A stretch of 64,000 nt of DNA from Desulfatibacillum sp. (GCA_016342355.1 JAEINP010000008.1:1-64000); one strand, 5' to 3'. Numbered from the stretch's first letter, positions 27,149-36,156 are shown. Translations and numbers: made by a program. The notes: a model not told the origin generated them from the letters alone.

Positions 27149-27865
27149 TTAAACACGCCTGGAGTAATAGACATCCATCATGGCCTGGGCCACCTTGTCC
27201 AGACGGGACTGGATTCGGGCGTCCACTTCGCCGAAATCGGCGCTTATGATACAGCCCCCTTTTTCGACGGAGGAATCGGGCACAATATTGATGGAACGGA
27301 GGGTGTTCACCTTTTCAAAAAATTCAGGGCGCATGTCATCCATAAATTCAAAATCCGTAGGATCTACCCGGATTGTAACCTCCTGCCAGTCCGAAGCGGA
27401 AGCCAGGGCTTCCATGACTGATTTTTTCACGGCTTCGGGGTCCATGTCCACCTGGACTTTGAGAACCTTGCCTGCGATGGCTGCAATGAGGGACAAGAGT
27501 TCCTTTTCATGCAGGTGGACAAATTTTTCATGATAGGAATCCAAATCCTCACAAATCTGTTCGATACGCTCCAGGATTTTCACAAGTTTCATGGAGCCGA
27601 TTTCCTGACCGTCCTTTTCACCCTGTTTAAAGCCCTGTTCATAGGCTTCCCTCTCAATTTCCTCGGCTCGCTTTTTTGCTTCATCCAGAACGGTCTGGGC
27701 CTGGGCGCGGATATCCTCAGGAGAAGGTTCCGGCGGAATATCATTGACCGAATCATGGAGGGGAGCTTCCTTGGAAATGACAGGCACAGAGAGCTCATTA
27801 AGTAGGAATGGCTGATATTGCATATTTTTTCCGTATGTTGGAGTGTTCATATCAGACCAGGACAT
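27149..27865 (-). CDS. fliH: Flagellar assembly protein FliH
   Basis: A 238-residue FliH, the regulator that tethers FliI to the export apparatus. A variable N-terminus is followed by a glutamate/glutamine-rich coiled segment (about 55-105, QTVLDEAKKRAEEIEREAYE, FKQGEKDGQE) and a C-terminal domain resembling the F1 delta subunit (LSLIAAIAGKVLKVQVDMD, ISADFGEVDARIQSRLD). The first ATG overlaps the fliG stop by 14 bases; a second ATG at 27850 is also possible. It is followed directly by fliI. Confidence 0.9.
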   Translation of the reverse strand: MSWSDMNTPTYGKNMQYQPFLLNELSVPVISKEAPLHDSVNDIPPEPSPEDIRAQAQTVLDEAKKRAEEIEREAYEQGFKQGEKDGQEIGSMKLVKILERIEQICEDLDSYHEKFVHLHEKELLSLIAAIAGKVLKVQVDMDPEAVKKSVMEALASASDWQEVTIRVDPTDFEFMDDMRPEFFEKVNTLRSINIVPDSSVEKGGCIISADFGEVDARIQSRLDKVAQAMMDVYYSRRV

Positions 27866-28871
27866 CTTCGGAGCCCCGAGCTATGACCACCTTGCCCTCG
27901 GCTTCCAGTTGGCGTGCAATGCGAATGACGCCCTGCTGGGCAGCTTCCACTTCCGCCAGCCGGGTGGGTCCCATGACCTCCATGTCTTCCCGGAGCATTT
28001 CCGCTGCCCTTTGGGAAAGATTTCCAAAAACCTTGTCCCGCATGCCTTCGGACGCGGACTTGAGGGCCACCACCAGTTCTTGGGTATCCACCTGTTTGAG
28101 GATTTCCCGCATGCCTTTGTCGTCCACCTTGAGGAGATCCTCGAACACGAACATGAGCTGCCGCACTTTTTCGGCGATTTCGGTACGTTCCTCTTCCATG
28201 GTGGTCATGACAGTTTCTTCCGTGGCCTTATCCACTTCGTTAAGAATGTTAGCCAGAGCTTCCGCTCCGCCCACTTCTCTGCCACCAGAATCGGATATGG
28301 AAAGGACTTCCTTTTGGAGAGAGGAATCCACCTCGTGTATGATTTCCACAGGAACCTGGTTAATGTCCGCAACTCGAATGGCGATGTCGGCCTGAACATC
28401 TTTGGGCATGCCGGTGAGCACTGCGGCGGCCTGACTGGGTTTCATGTGCGCCAGGATCAGTGCCACGGTTTGGGGATGTTCCCCTGAAAAGATACGGATC
28501 AATGACTGGGGGTCGATTTTTTCGATATAGGCAAAGGGCTCCTCCCTTTCCTCAGTTTCCAAATCCTTGAAAATGTCCTTGATGGTGGCTTCGTCAAAGG
28601 TGGCGTGGACAACATTTTTAATGAACTTATCCCCCTGGATCATAAGTTCGTCCTTACGTTCCACCTTATCTACAAACTCCTCGTAAACCTTGGTGAGAAC
28701 CTTGGCCGGGACAAATTGAATTTCTTTCATGTGGACGGCTATGCGGTTGATTTCCTTGGGAGCCATGTTCTTCATAATTTTGGCTGCATAATCCTCACCC
28801 ATGGCCAGAAGAAAAATGGCTGCCTTTTGGGGGCCGCTCAAATGGTCGGGATTCAAGTCTTTGCTGTTCAT
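27852..28871 (-). CDS. fliG: Flagellar motor switch protein FliG
   Basis: About 339 residues: N-terminal FliF-binding domain (LSGPQKAAIFLLAMGEDYA), middle domain with an EHPQ motif (FSGEHPQTVALILAHM), and a C-terminal torque domain (MFVFEDLLKVDDKGMREILKQVD). FliG forms the rotor ring facing the stator. I start it at 28871, where the ATG overlaps the fliF TGA (ATGA); the frame continues seven codons upstream but inside fliF. No fliM or fliN is in the window, so the rest of the switch is elsewhere. Confidence 0.96.
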   Translation of the reverse strand: MNSKDLNPDHLSGPQKAAIFLLAMGEDYAAKIMKNMAPKEINRIAVHMKEIQFVPAKVLTKVYEEFVDKVERKDELMIQGDKFIKNVVHATFDEATIKDIFKDLETEEREEPFAYIEKIDPQSLIRIFSGEHPQTVALILAHMKPSQAAAVLTGMPKDVQADIAIRVADINQVPVEIIHEVDSSLQKEVLSISDSGGREVGGAEALANILNEVDKATEETVMTTMEEERTEIAEKVRQLMFVFEDLLKVDDKGMREILKQVDTQELVVALKSASEGMRDKVFGNLSQRAAEMLREDMEVMGPTRLAEVEAAQQGVIRIARQLEAEGKVVIARGSEDVLV

Positions 28872-30427
28872 TGTTCCACCTCTCCCAGCCAACCTCTAAC
28901 GAGCTGCTCCGTTTTTTCAAAATGGTCGGTGGCAAGCTGTCTGGCCCGCAATGAAATTTCTATCTGCTCCACCGCGGCTGGCAGCAGGGCCATTTCTTCA
29001 TGGGCTAGGGCTGGTGTTTCCGCCGCTTCAGGTTCGGGAGGCTTCACACTCTTGAGGATCGGACGCACCACAAAGACGAAAGTCAGGAGCATGAGCAGCA
29101 CCAGCAGGCCCCACTTGCCATACAAATTCAGGTATTTAAGCATGGCGTTGGGGGCTTCTGTTGCAGCCATGTCCGCACCGGGCAGAGCCACAAACTGGAA
29201 GGAAGACACAGTAACCTGATCTTCCCTGTCCTCGGAATAGCCCATGGCGTTTTTAACGATGCTTTCAAACTTTTTGAGTTCATCGACGGTTCGGGGGACA
29301 TACTGGGTGGTGGTTGCGCCGTCGGCCGCTGTGGAGGCCTGATAAGTCCCGTCCAGAACTGCGGCTATGGACAAACGAGTGATTGAAGGCAAAACCTTGG
29401 TAACATGGCGCTGGACCTTGTTGATTTCGTTATTGGTGACTTCATCCTGCTTTTGGGTGCGGGATTGCCCTGTAGCACCCGCGCCGGCCACTCCCGGCCC
29501 GGACAGGGTGTTGACAGTTGAACCGCCGGGCAGTTCCTTGACAGTGTCTTCGGTGCGTCTTTGCTGGCTGCGAATTACCACGGTATCGGGGTCATAGGTT
29601 TCTTCCGAATATTCTTCCTGGTCAAAATCCATTTCAGCCCTGACCCGCACAATGGCTTTGCCTGCTCCCACAATCTGTTCCAGCATGCTCTGGACATGCT
29701 TGGCAAGGCGATCTTCGGTCTGCTGCTGCATTTCCAGACGACCGCTGGCTGCCAGGGCTGCGTCATCCCCTTCTCCCGCGCCTTTGAACCACACTTTACC
29801 GGTGGTATCCACCACGGTAATCTGGTCGGAAGAAAGGCCTTCCACGGCATTGGCCACCAGATTGACGATACCACTCACCTGACTGTTGACAAGGGGCCCG
29901 GACAATTCCAAAAGCACAGAAGCGGTGGCTGGGGAGGTTGTTTCCACAAACACCGTGTCCTTGGTGGGAACGATGAGGACCTTGGCGCTACGCACTTCGT
30001 TGAATTGGCCGATGGTCCGAGCAAGTTCTCCCTGAAGCGCACGCTGGTAATTCAATTTCTGGACAAACTCCGTGGTGGAAAAGCTGGTTTCATCAAAAAT
30101 TTCGAAACCGACACTTCCCCCTTTGGGAAGACCTTCCGTAGCCAGGGACAGGCGCAATTCATACACATTTTCCCCGGGCACCAGTACGGCTGTGCCCCCC
30201 TGAGCCAACTGGTAGGGAATCCTTTGTTCTTGGAGTTTGGAAACAATCTTGCCTGCGTCTTCCTGGCTCAACTGGGCAAAAAGAACTTGGTATTCCGGGG
30301 TTCCCGCCCAAAAGAACATCATTCCAAAAGCCACAACCAAGCCTGCCAGGACAACGATCAGGGAGATCCTGCGCCCCGGAGACATGGCCTGAAAAATTTC
30401 TGCAATTCTACGAAAAATATCGTTCAT
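28868..30427 (-). CDS. fliF: Flagellar MS-ring protein FliF
   Basis: A 519-residue membrane ring protein. An N-terminal membrane helix (about 18-40) leads to the periplasmic ring-building motifs (EYQVLFAQLSQEDAGKIV, RALQGELARTIGQFNEV), a variable glycine/proline-rich loop near residues 300-330, and a second membrane helix (about 436-455) before a cytoplasmic FliG-binding end. It has the length and topology expected for FliF. It follows fliE by 27 bases and overlaps fliG by four. Confidence 0.96.
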   Translation of the reverse strand: MNDIFRRIAEIFQAMSPGRRISLIVVLAGLVVAFGMMFFWAGTPEYQVLFAQLSQEDAGKIVSKLQEQRIPYQLAQGGTAVLVPGENVYELRLSLATEGLPKGGSVGFEIFDETSFSTTEFVQKLNYQRALQGELARTIGQFNEVRSAKVLIVPTKDTVFVETTSPATASVLLELSGPLVNSQVSGIVNLVANAVEGLSSDQITVVDTTGKVWFKGAGEGDDAALAASGRLEMQQQTEDRLAKHVQSMLEQIVGAGKAIVRVRAEMDFDQEEYSEETYDPDTVVIRSQQRRTEDTVKELPGGSTVNTLSGPGVAGAGATGQSRTQKQDEVTNNEINKVQRHVTKVLPSITRLSIAAVLDGTYQASTAADGATTTQYVPRTVDELKKFESIVKNAMGYSEDREDQVTVSSFQFVALPGADMAATEAPNAMLKYLNLYGKWGLLVLLMLLTFVFVVRPILKSVKPPEPEAAETPALAHEEMALLPAAVEQIEISLRARQLATDHFEKTEQLVRGWLGEVEQ

Positions 30428-30454
30428 GAAGACCGTGTTTATCCTTGAAAAAGG

Positions 30455-30754
30455 TTAAAAAGGCATACGCATGATTTCGCGGTACGCATCCAGGACCTTG
30501 TTCCGCATCTGGAGGAGAAAGCGCATGTTGATGTCCGCTTCCTGGAGTGCGATCATGGCTTCGTGGATGCCTGTTTTACCTTCCAGGTTTTGGGTAACGG
30601 CTTGATCCGCATTAATCTGAGAGGTATTCACAGAGTTAAAGACCTGCTTTAAGATCGAACCGAATGAACCATTATCTTGGGATGTTGCCTTGGAAGCCTC
30701 CTGCCTGATGATTGACTGCCCCCCTATCCCGTTTACTCCGTTTACCCCGTTCAT
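30455..30754 (-). CDS. fliE: Flagellar hook-basal body protein FliE
   Basis: A 99-residue FliE, which joins the MS-ring to the proximal rod. The family core is clear: FGSILKQVFNSVNTSQINADQAV, then GIHEAMIALQEADINMRFLLQMRNKVLDAYREIMRMPF at the C-terminus, with the usual EIMRMPF ending. The asparagine/glycine-rich start (MNGVNGVNGIGG) is variable as in other species. It lies between flgC and fliF on one transcript. Confidence 0.95.
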   Translation of the reverse strand: MNGVNGVNGIGGQSIIRQEASKATSQDNGSFGSILKQVFNSVNTSQINADQAVTQNLEGKTGIHEAMIALQEADINMRFLLQMRNKVLDAYREIMRMPF

Positions 30755-30806
30755 AATCCACTCCTATGGTTTTCTGAAAACTTTTGCGGGACTAAACAAA
30801 AACTCA

Positions 30807-31235
30807 TCATTTTCCAATTTCCAAGGCCTTGAGGGCCATGGAACGGGCCGTGCTCAGGGCCGTGGCGTTGGAGTCGTAAATCCTCTTGGCCATGAGCATG
30901 TTGGCCATCTCTGTTATCACGTTCACATTGGGCATTTTCAGAAGGCCGTTTTCATCGGCGTCCGGATGGTCTGGCCTGTACACGGTGGGAAACGGAGTCT
31001 GGTCAGCCACAATTTCCACCAGTTTGACTCCCTGAACCGCCTGCTCGCCCACGGGCAGGTTTTCATGCTCCTCCACAGGAGCCGGGGCCAAGACCATGAA
31101 CTTACGCTGGTAAGGCTGCCCGTTGGCAGTGCGTGTGGTATTGGAGTTAGCCAGGTTTTCGGAAATCACGTTCATTTGAGCCCGGCCCACGGACAGGGCA
31201 GAGGCGCTGGCATGCATGGCGTTTAAAAAGTCCAT
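30807..31235 (-). CDS. flgC: Flagellar basal-body rod protein FlgC
   Basis: A 142-residue proximal-rod protein. It has the N-terminal SASALSVGRAQMNVISENLANSNTT pattern of rod/hook proteins and the family VKLVEIVADQTPFPTVYRPDHPDADENG segment, ending in MANMLMAKRIYDSNATALSTARSMALKALEIGK. It shares one base with the flgB stop (TAATG). Exported through the type III apparatus to form the rod. Confidence 0.95.
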   Translation of the reverse strand: MDFLNAMHASASALSVGRAQMNVISENLANSNTTRTANGQPYQRKFMVLAPAPVEEHENLPVGEQAVQGVKLVEIVADQTPFPTVYRPDHPDADENGLLKMPNVNVITEMANMLMAKRIYDSNATALSTARSMALKALEIGK

Positions 31236-31618
31236 TATTTACCTCCCTCAGAGATGGCATATTTGATAAGGGCGAATTTCCTCAACAAGGATTCCACGCC
31301 GGACCTGTACATCAAATTGTTTTCCGCAAGGTTCGCCATTTCCTTATCGATGTCCACTCCGGCTTTATCCGAGGTTTTGATCTCGGGGTTTGAACCCTCC
31401 ATGACATTGAAGTGCCTGGCATGGGTTTGAGAGAGCCTCTTCTGCCCCCCCTTCATGGCCTGTTCCAGGCTTTGCCTGAAATCAATATCCTGAGTGTGGT
31501 AGTCGGGAGTCTCAATATTGGCAAGGTTTCCGGAAATGAGGCCCTGGCGTTTTCTGGTGATATCCAGGCTACGAACCAAGTCGCTGATTGTTTTTCCCAT
31601 TATCTTTGAATCCGGCAT
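31235..31618 (-). CDS. flgB: Flagellar basal-body rod protein FlgB
   Basis: About 127 residues; starts at 31618, where GGGGA precedes the ATG and the sequence begins in the usual position (MGKTISDLVRSLDITRKRQ). The conserved NLANIETPDYHTQDIDF pattern and the C-terminal MANLAENNLMYRSGVESLLRKF are typical. An upstream extension of the frame to 31753 crosses the sigma-54 promoter and is not coding. First gene of the flgB-flgC-fliEFGHIJ-motE operon. Confidence 0.93.
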   Translation of the reverse strand: MPDSKIMGKTISDLVRSLDITRKRQGLISGNLANIETPDYHTQDIDFRQSLEQAMKGGQKRLSQTHARHFNVMEGSNPEIKTSDKAGVDIDKEMANLAENNLMYRSGVESLLRKFALIKYAISEGGK

Positions 31619-31662
31619 GATTTTCCCCTTTTCTCGTTCCTTTCCGAGTTTCCCATATACAG

Positions 31663-31678
31663 AGCAAATTCCATGCCT
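31663..31678 (-). promoter_or_regulatory. Sigma-54 promoter of the flgB operon
   Basis: On the minus strand AGGCATGGAATTTGCT gives GG and GC exactly ten bases apart, as in the consensus TGGCAC-N5-TTGCW. The expected transcription start is near 31652, 34 bases before flgB. The 140 bases upstream (31740-31880) are very AT-rich, as often seen at sites bent by IHF for activator contact. Confidence 0.65.
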
Positions 31679-31896
31679 GATTTGCCTAAAAAACTGTTTG
31701 CTTGGAAATTTAATACCACCGCACGGATAGACAAACCCCCTACCTTTTGACAATTAAAATCATAACAACAATATTCATCTGATATAATTATATATTCTAA
31801 AAAAAATATCATCATTATTATTTTGATAAATAAAATGGCGCCATATCAAAAAATATTACTATCAAATGGTGATAAAGGCCTGCAGGGCATAAGGAA

Positions 31897-33228
31897 TCAG
31901 GTGCGGGTCTGGTACTCGTTGAGCTTGTTCCGAAGGGTGCGGACACTGATGCCCAGGATTTGGGCGGCATGGGTTCTATTTCCTTCTGTCTGGTCCAGAG
32001 CCTGGTAAATCATTTGTTCTTCCATTTCGCGTAATGTACTGGAAACAGAGGAAATGGACTCTTGCCTTGGCACGGCTGCAGGAGGAGGCGCCTCCATAAA
32101 AAGATCATGGTGGTCAATCCGCTCGCCTCTGCAAAGGAGGACAGCCCGTTCAATGGTGTTTTCCAGTTCCCTTACGTTGCCGGGCCAGTCAAGATTTAGG
32201 AGGGTATCCTGGGCATTTTTCGTCAAACCTTTGACGTTCTTTCCATCCCGAACGTTGTACTTGTGGATGAAGTGGTCTGCCAGCAAGAGCACATCCCGGG
32301 AGCGTTCCCGTAAGGGAGGAAGTTTTAGGGGGATGACGGCAAGTCTATAATAAAGATCGGAACGGAATTTGCCGTCTGCCATGGCCTTTTCCACGTCCCG
32401 ATTGGTTGTGGCGACCACCCGCACGTCCACATTGACAGGAGTGGTTCCCCCTACCCTATCCACTTCAGATTCCTGGAGCACCCTAAGGAGTTTGGACTGA
32501 AGGCCTACGTCCATTTCGGTGATTTCATCCAAAAGGAGGGTTCCTCCATTAGCCAGCTCGAATTTACCGATTTTCCGGTTAATAGCGCCGGTAAATGAAC
32601 CTTTTTCATGGCCAAACAGTTCACTTTCCAAAAGGGTTTCCGGCAGGGCAGCCACATTAACAGCCACAAAATTTTTGTCTTTGCGGGAACTGCTATTGTG
32701 AATGAGGCGGGCGAACAATTCCTTGCCTGTGCCTGATTCACCGGAAATAAGCACCGAGGCTTTGCTGTTGGCCACAGACTCCACCACATCCAGACAGCGT
32801 TTCATCCGCTCATCCTGGGTGATGATGCTCACAGAAGATTTGGTGCGGGTTTTGGCAGAACCATTTGATTTCCCGCCTCCCAGTGCCCGCCCCACCACGG
32901 CCCCGAGAATTTGGGAACTGACTGGTTTGAGAATAAAATCCCTGGCGCCGGATTTCATGGCCTCCACGGCCTGGTCCACGCTGGCGTTGGAGGAAACCAG
33001 GATAACCGGAGTCTTGCCATCCAGTTTTCGTATGATTTCCGAACCGCTGAGCCCCGGGGCCTGATCATTGGCGATAATCAGATCATACTCATTGTTTTTC
33101 ATCCTTTCCAGGGCCAGGGCGCCGTCTCCCACTGCCTGGATATCATAGCCCCTATTTTCGAAAAAATCGGTCCAGGCCAGCCTGTCCTGGTATTCATGTT
33201 CCACCAATAAGATGCTATCTTTTTCCAT
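31897..33228 (-). CDS. Sigma-54 activator response regulator, FlrC/FlbD-like, with odd receiver
   Basis: A 443-residue protein: receiver domain (1-120), AAA+ sigma-54 activation domain (about 140-370) and Fis-type HTH (about 400-440, HAAQILGISVRTLRNKLNEY). Walker A is GESGTGKE. The sigma-54-contact loop reads GSFTGA instead of the common GAFTGA. The receiver keeps an aspartate at the phosphorylation site (IIANDQAPG) but its N-terminal acidic pair is replaced (LLVEHEYQ), so phosphorylation may be impaired. The HTH resembles flagellar FlbD/FlrC. It lies 279 bases upstream of flgB, and so is a candidate activator of the sigma-54 promoters in this region. No partner kinase is adjacent. Confidence 0.9.
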   Translation of the reverse strand: MEKDSILLVEHEYQDRLAWTDFFENRGYDIQAVGDGALALERMKNNEYDLIIANDQAPGLSGSEIIRKLDGKTPVILVSSNASVDQAVEAMKSGARDFILKPVSSQILGAVVGRALGGGKSNGSAKTRTKSSVSIITQDERMKRCLDVVESVANSKASVLISGESGTGKELFARLIHNSSSRKDKNFVAVNVAALPETLLESELFGHEKGSFTGAINRKIGKFELANGGTLLLDEITEMDVGLQSKLLRVLQESEVDRVGGTTPVNVDVRVVATTNRDVEKAMADGKFRSDLYYRLAVIPLKLPPLRERSRDVLLLADHFIHKYNVRDGKNVKGLTKNAQDTLLNLDWPGNVRELENTIERAVLLCRGERIDHHDLFMEAPPPAAVPRQESISSVSSTLREMEEQMIYQALDQTEGNRTHAAQILGISVRTLRNKLNEYQTRT

Positions 33229-33313
33229 AACTGTTTCGCCTAATTGGGGTTTCCCGGGCCGAACCGGACTTCCCTTGAATTTTCCAACGCAGGACCATTT
33301 TACCTGGAATAGG

Positions 33314-35878
33314 TCAACTGGTTTTGTCCCAGGCGCCTTTCACCAGCACCTGCTCCAGCTTTGCTTTTGCTGCCTTTGCCCAAACATTTTGGCCGGATTG
33401 GGCCAGACTTTCCAGGATTTGGGTTGCCCGCTCCATTTGACCCATCAGGGCCAGGCATCGGGCTATTTTGAATTCCAGGGCTGGATAGGAATTAGGGCCT
33501 CCTGCCAGTTCCAGGGCATTTTCATAGCTTTCCACAGCCTTGGGAAGGAGATCCATCTTTTCATAAAGGTCTCCAATCCTTTCGTGGATATCCACGGCCG
33601 CTCCCGTATTGGGCGGGTCTGCTTCCATAACCAGGACAACCGCTTTTTGATAAGCGCTCACAGCCTCTTCGTATTTTTCCTGGTTTTTCAGCATTTTTGC
33701 ATATTTAAACAACAAGTTGAAATCATCGCTATACGGTGTGCCTGGCTGAAGGCAAACCCTTAGGGAATGGATTGCCCGTTCCGAATCATCTCTATCCAGA
33801 TAAATATCCGCCAACTGATAGTGAGCCTCCACATACCTGGGATCACCAGGGTACTGGAGAATAAATGTTTCGAACAGTTTCCGCGCTTTTTCAAATTCCC
33901 CCAAAGATTTGTTGCAATCAGCCATGATAAACAGGATTTCCGCGGGTTTGGGGTCGTCGTAATAGCGGGATATTTTTTCCAATTGGGTTAGCGCCCAGGA
34001 GCACATGCCTGTTTCCCTGTAGGCATTGGCCACAATGAACATGAGTTGGGGCATTTCCTCAAAAGGCACCACATCCCTTACTTTGTCATAATACTCCACG
34101 ATGTGGGCATAATTGCCTTCTTTATGATCTCTTAGGAATATGGCCTCCAGGGAGGCAAGCAGGGCTTCACGCACGTCATCGTGCAATTTGGTGAAAGGAT
34201 GGCGAGCCAGCAGGGACAGAAGAATGGAAACGGATTCCTCATATTTCTTTTCATCATAGGCCAAGCGAGCCAGCTTGATCATGGAAACCTGGGCCAGAGG
34301 GTGATCCGGATTGTTTCGGACAATTTCCTTATGAATATCCCGGGCTGATCGGTCATCCATAATTTCCGTACCGGGATTCTCTTCCATGTAATCTGCCAGG
34401 CGCACCAGGCTGATGAGCCTTCCATCGCTCCCGGGATAGTTGCTGGCCACCATTCGGAATATCATGGCGGCCTTATCAGGGAAGCCCTGTTCCTTGTAAG
34501 TATCTCCAATCTTGGTAAGGACGATGTCTTCATCCTCGGTTTCAGGAAACATATTTATGGTTTCAAATAACAATTCACGGGCTTTGGTGTGGGACCCTAG
34601 TTGATAATAGTTTTCACCCATGTACCGTGCCTGGTCCGGATAGATGAATCTGGCTTGGGGATTTTTGCTTTCAATGGCTTGGAGCATTTCCAGGGATTGC
34701 TTGTAAGCCCTTTCCTCATAGAGAATTTTAGCCTTTTCCAACTGGGTGGGCTCCACATATTCGGAGTCAGGATAGTAACCCAGCAGCATGTCAAAAACGC
34801 CCAGAGCCTGTTCTTTCTGCCCATTGGCCAGGAGGGCCTTGCCGCGAAGAAGCATGAAATCCGGTGTCATTGCAAGGTTTTTATAGCGATCCCAGACCAA
34901 GTCGCAGTAGGCTGCGGCTTCGGGATAGTTGCCTACCGTTAAATACATTTCCGCAAGATGGGCAATGGCCTGGGCGCTGAACTGTGAATCGGGAAATTGT
35001 TTGATGGCCTGCCTGTATTTTTCGGCCACATCCACCAAACGCTTGGAAAGGTTCGGGGTGTATAGTCCGTGATACGCCCTGGCCAAAAGAAAAGTGGCCG
35101 CCTCAATTTTGTCCGATACGGGAAAGTCTTGCTGCAATTGGGTCAGGTCTTGGATAGCTTGTTGCCACTGGCCGGCCTTATACGCCTCCACAGCCTTTGC
35201 ATAAAGCTGCTGGTCCGGGGTTCCTGTGCCAACGAGTTGATTGATTAGGGGGCCATCGTATTTAAAATCGTAGCCTTGCGTAGCCGGGTCATGGGGTTGC
35301 ATGATAGGGTATCGGGCGTCTCCAGGCGGCTTTACCAGGGGTTTGGGGATCTCCGGGGTAATTTCCGGTTCCGGGGGAGGTTGGATTTCATCAGGACCGG
35401 CTGGACGTTCAATGGTAGGTTTGCCTTCCACCTCATAGTTGCCTTGGGATATGATCGGTTCCACAGGCTTTTGGACGATGGCAACGGCCCCTGTCATTTC
35501 CATGGTCAGCATGCTTTTCGCCATGTTCATGGAGTGGGTCAGGGAAAGCGCTGGTTCTTTAAGCAGAGCCAGAATAGAAACAACATCTTGTCGTTTTTGG
35601 GATACCGAGAGTTCCCGGACCAGGGTGTCCTTGGCCAATTTTGGTTTTTTCGCTCCGGAGTCCAAAGTGGTGTCTTGGAAGGCCAGCAGGACTTCATTCT
35701 TGGAAAGACGGATTACCGTATAGGAACTGGGATTGGCCACTGAAACCATAATCTGGGTCTTGCCGTCCTTAAGCTGGGTTTCCACCTTGCGGACCAATCC
35801 CCGGGCTCCGGCCTCCGGTATGCAAACGAGACAAAACATGGCCAGGAAAAGCCATTTATGGACAGTTTGATTATGCAT
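33314..35878 (-). CDS. Large exported TPR-repeat protein
   Basis: About 854 residues. A signal peptide (about 1-26, hydrophobic WLFLAMFCLVCIPEAGA) precedes a beta-rich AMIN-like domain (about 28-130), a proline-rich linker (about 150-210) and then some 600 residues of TPR-type helical repeats with many GxYxxA and A/G-spaced patterns. It should be periplasmic or outer-membrane associated. The ATG at 35878 has no clear ribosome site and overlaps the stop of a small upstream frame (ATGCATAA), suggesting translational coupling. It lies between two sigma-54 activator genes in a flagellar region; a scaffold role in motility or envelope assembly is possible but not shown. Confidence 0.8.
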   Translation of the reverse strand: MHNQTVHKWLFLAMFCLVCIPEAGARGLVRKVETQLKDGKTQIMVSVANPSSYTVIRLSKNEVLLAFQDTTLDSGAKKPKLAKDTLVRELSVSQKRQDVVSILALLKEPALSLTHSMNMAKSMLTMEMTGAVAIVQKPVEPIISQGNYEVEGKPTIERPAGPDEIQPPPEPEITPEIPKPLVKPPGDARYPIMQPHDPATQGYDFKYDGPLINQLVGTGTPDQQLYAKAVEAYKAGQWQQAIQDLTQLQQDFPVSDKIEAATFLLARAYHGLYTPNLSKRLVDVAEKYRQAIKQFPDSQFSAQAIAHLAEMYLTVGNYPEAAAYCDLVWDRYKNLAMTPDFMLLRGKALLANGQKEQALGVFDMLLGYYPDSEYVEPTQLEKAKILYEERAYKQSLEMLQAIESKNPQARFIYPDQARYMGENYYQLGSHTKARELLFETINMFPETEDEDIVLTKIGDTYKEQGFPDKAAMIFRMVASNYPGSDGRLISLVRLADYMEENPGTEIMDDRSARDIHKEIVRNNPDHPLAQVSMIKLARLAYDEKKYEESVSILLSLLARHPFTKLHDDVREALLASLEAIFLRDHKEGNYAHIVEYYDKVRDVVPFEEMPQLMFIVANAYRETGMCSWALTQLEKISRYYDDPKPAEILFIMADCNKSLGEFEKARKLFETFILQYPGDPRYVEAHYQLADIYLDRDDSERAIHSLRVCLQPGTPYSDDFNLLFKYAKMLKNQEKYEEAVSAYQKAVVLVMEADPPNTGAAVDIHERIGDLYEKMDLLPKAVESYENALELAGGPNSYPALEFKIARCLALMGQMERATQILESLAQSGQNVWAKAAKAKLEQVLVKGAWDKTS

Positions 35879-35993
35879 AGACAAAGTGTGCTGTACCGGC
35901 CTTGAAGTATTTGCCCGGTTGGCTGACAGGGCCTTTTCCCGTAATCAGCTTAGGGGGCTTGGTCTGGTGCCATAGGAGAAAGGCAAGGACCAT
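35871..35993 (-). CDS. Small ORF coupled to the TPR gene (candidate)
   Basis: A 40-codon frame if read from the ATG at 35993, or 44 codons from GTG at 36005. The start is hydrophobic (MVLAFLLWHQTKPP; the frame before it reads FLGVSCG), giving one short membrane helix followed by a lysine/proline-rich tail. It ends in ATGCATAA, the same eight bases in which the TPR gene begins. That gene has no ribosome site of its own, which argues that this frame is translated. A weak TAGGTG lies upstream of the ATG. No family recognised. Confidence 0.4.
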   Translation of the reverse strand: MVLAFLLWHQTKPPKLITGKGPVSQPGKYFKAGTAHFVYA

Positions 35994-36122
35994 GCCACAG
36001 GACACACCTAAAAAATAAATGCGTTAACAATCTGAAATAATAATAGAAACAAACAAACAAGCAAGAGGTTCGAGGCGATATGAAAGAGGGCTGGTCTGGT
36101 TTGACGCCAAACCGGGTGTTTG

Positions 36123-36140
36123 TTGTCAAATTTTTGACAA
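36123..36140. promoter_or_regulatory. Operator-like palindrome TTGTCAAA-tt-TTTGACAA
   Basis: A perfect 8-base inverted repeat with a two-base centre lies 16 bases beyond the stop of the response-regulator gene at 36157 and about 120 bases upstream of the small ORF/TPR genes. The centre is too short for a good RNA hairpin, so protein binding is more likely. The rest of 35994-36156 is AT-rich with no gene. Confidence 0.45.
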
Positions 36141-36156
36141 GAGATGCCCGGCCCGG

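Noticed and set aside
31800-31896. Possible IHF site in the AT-rich stretch upstream of the flgB promoter
   Set aside because: Only near-matches to WATCAANNNNTTR were found, so I note the AT-richness but do not call a site.
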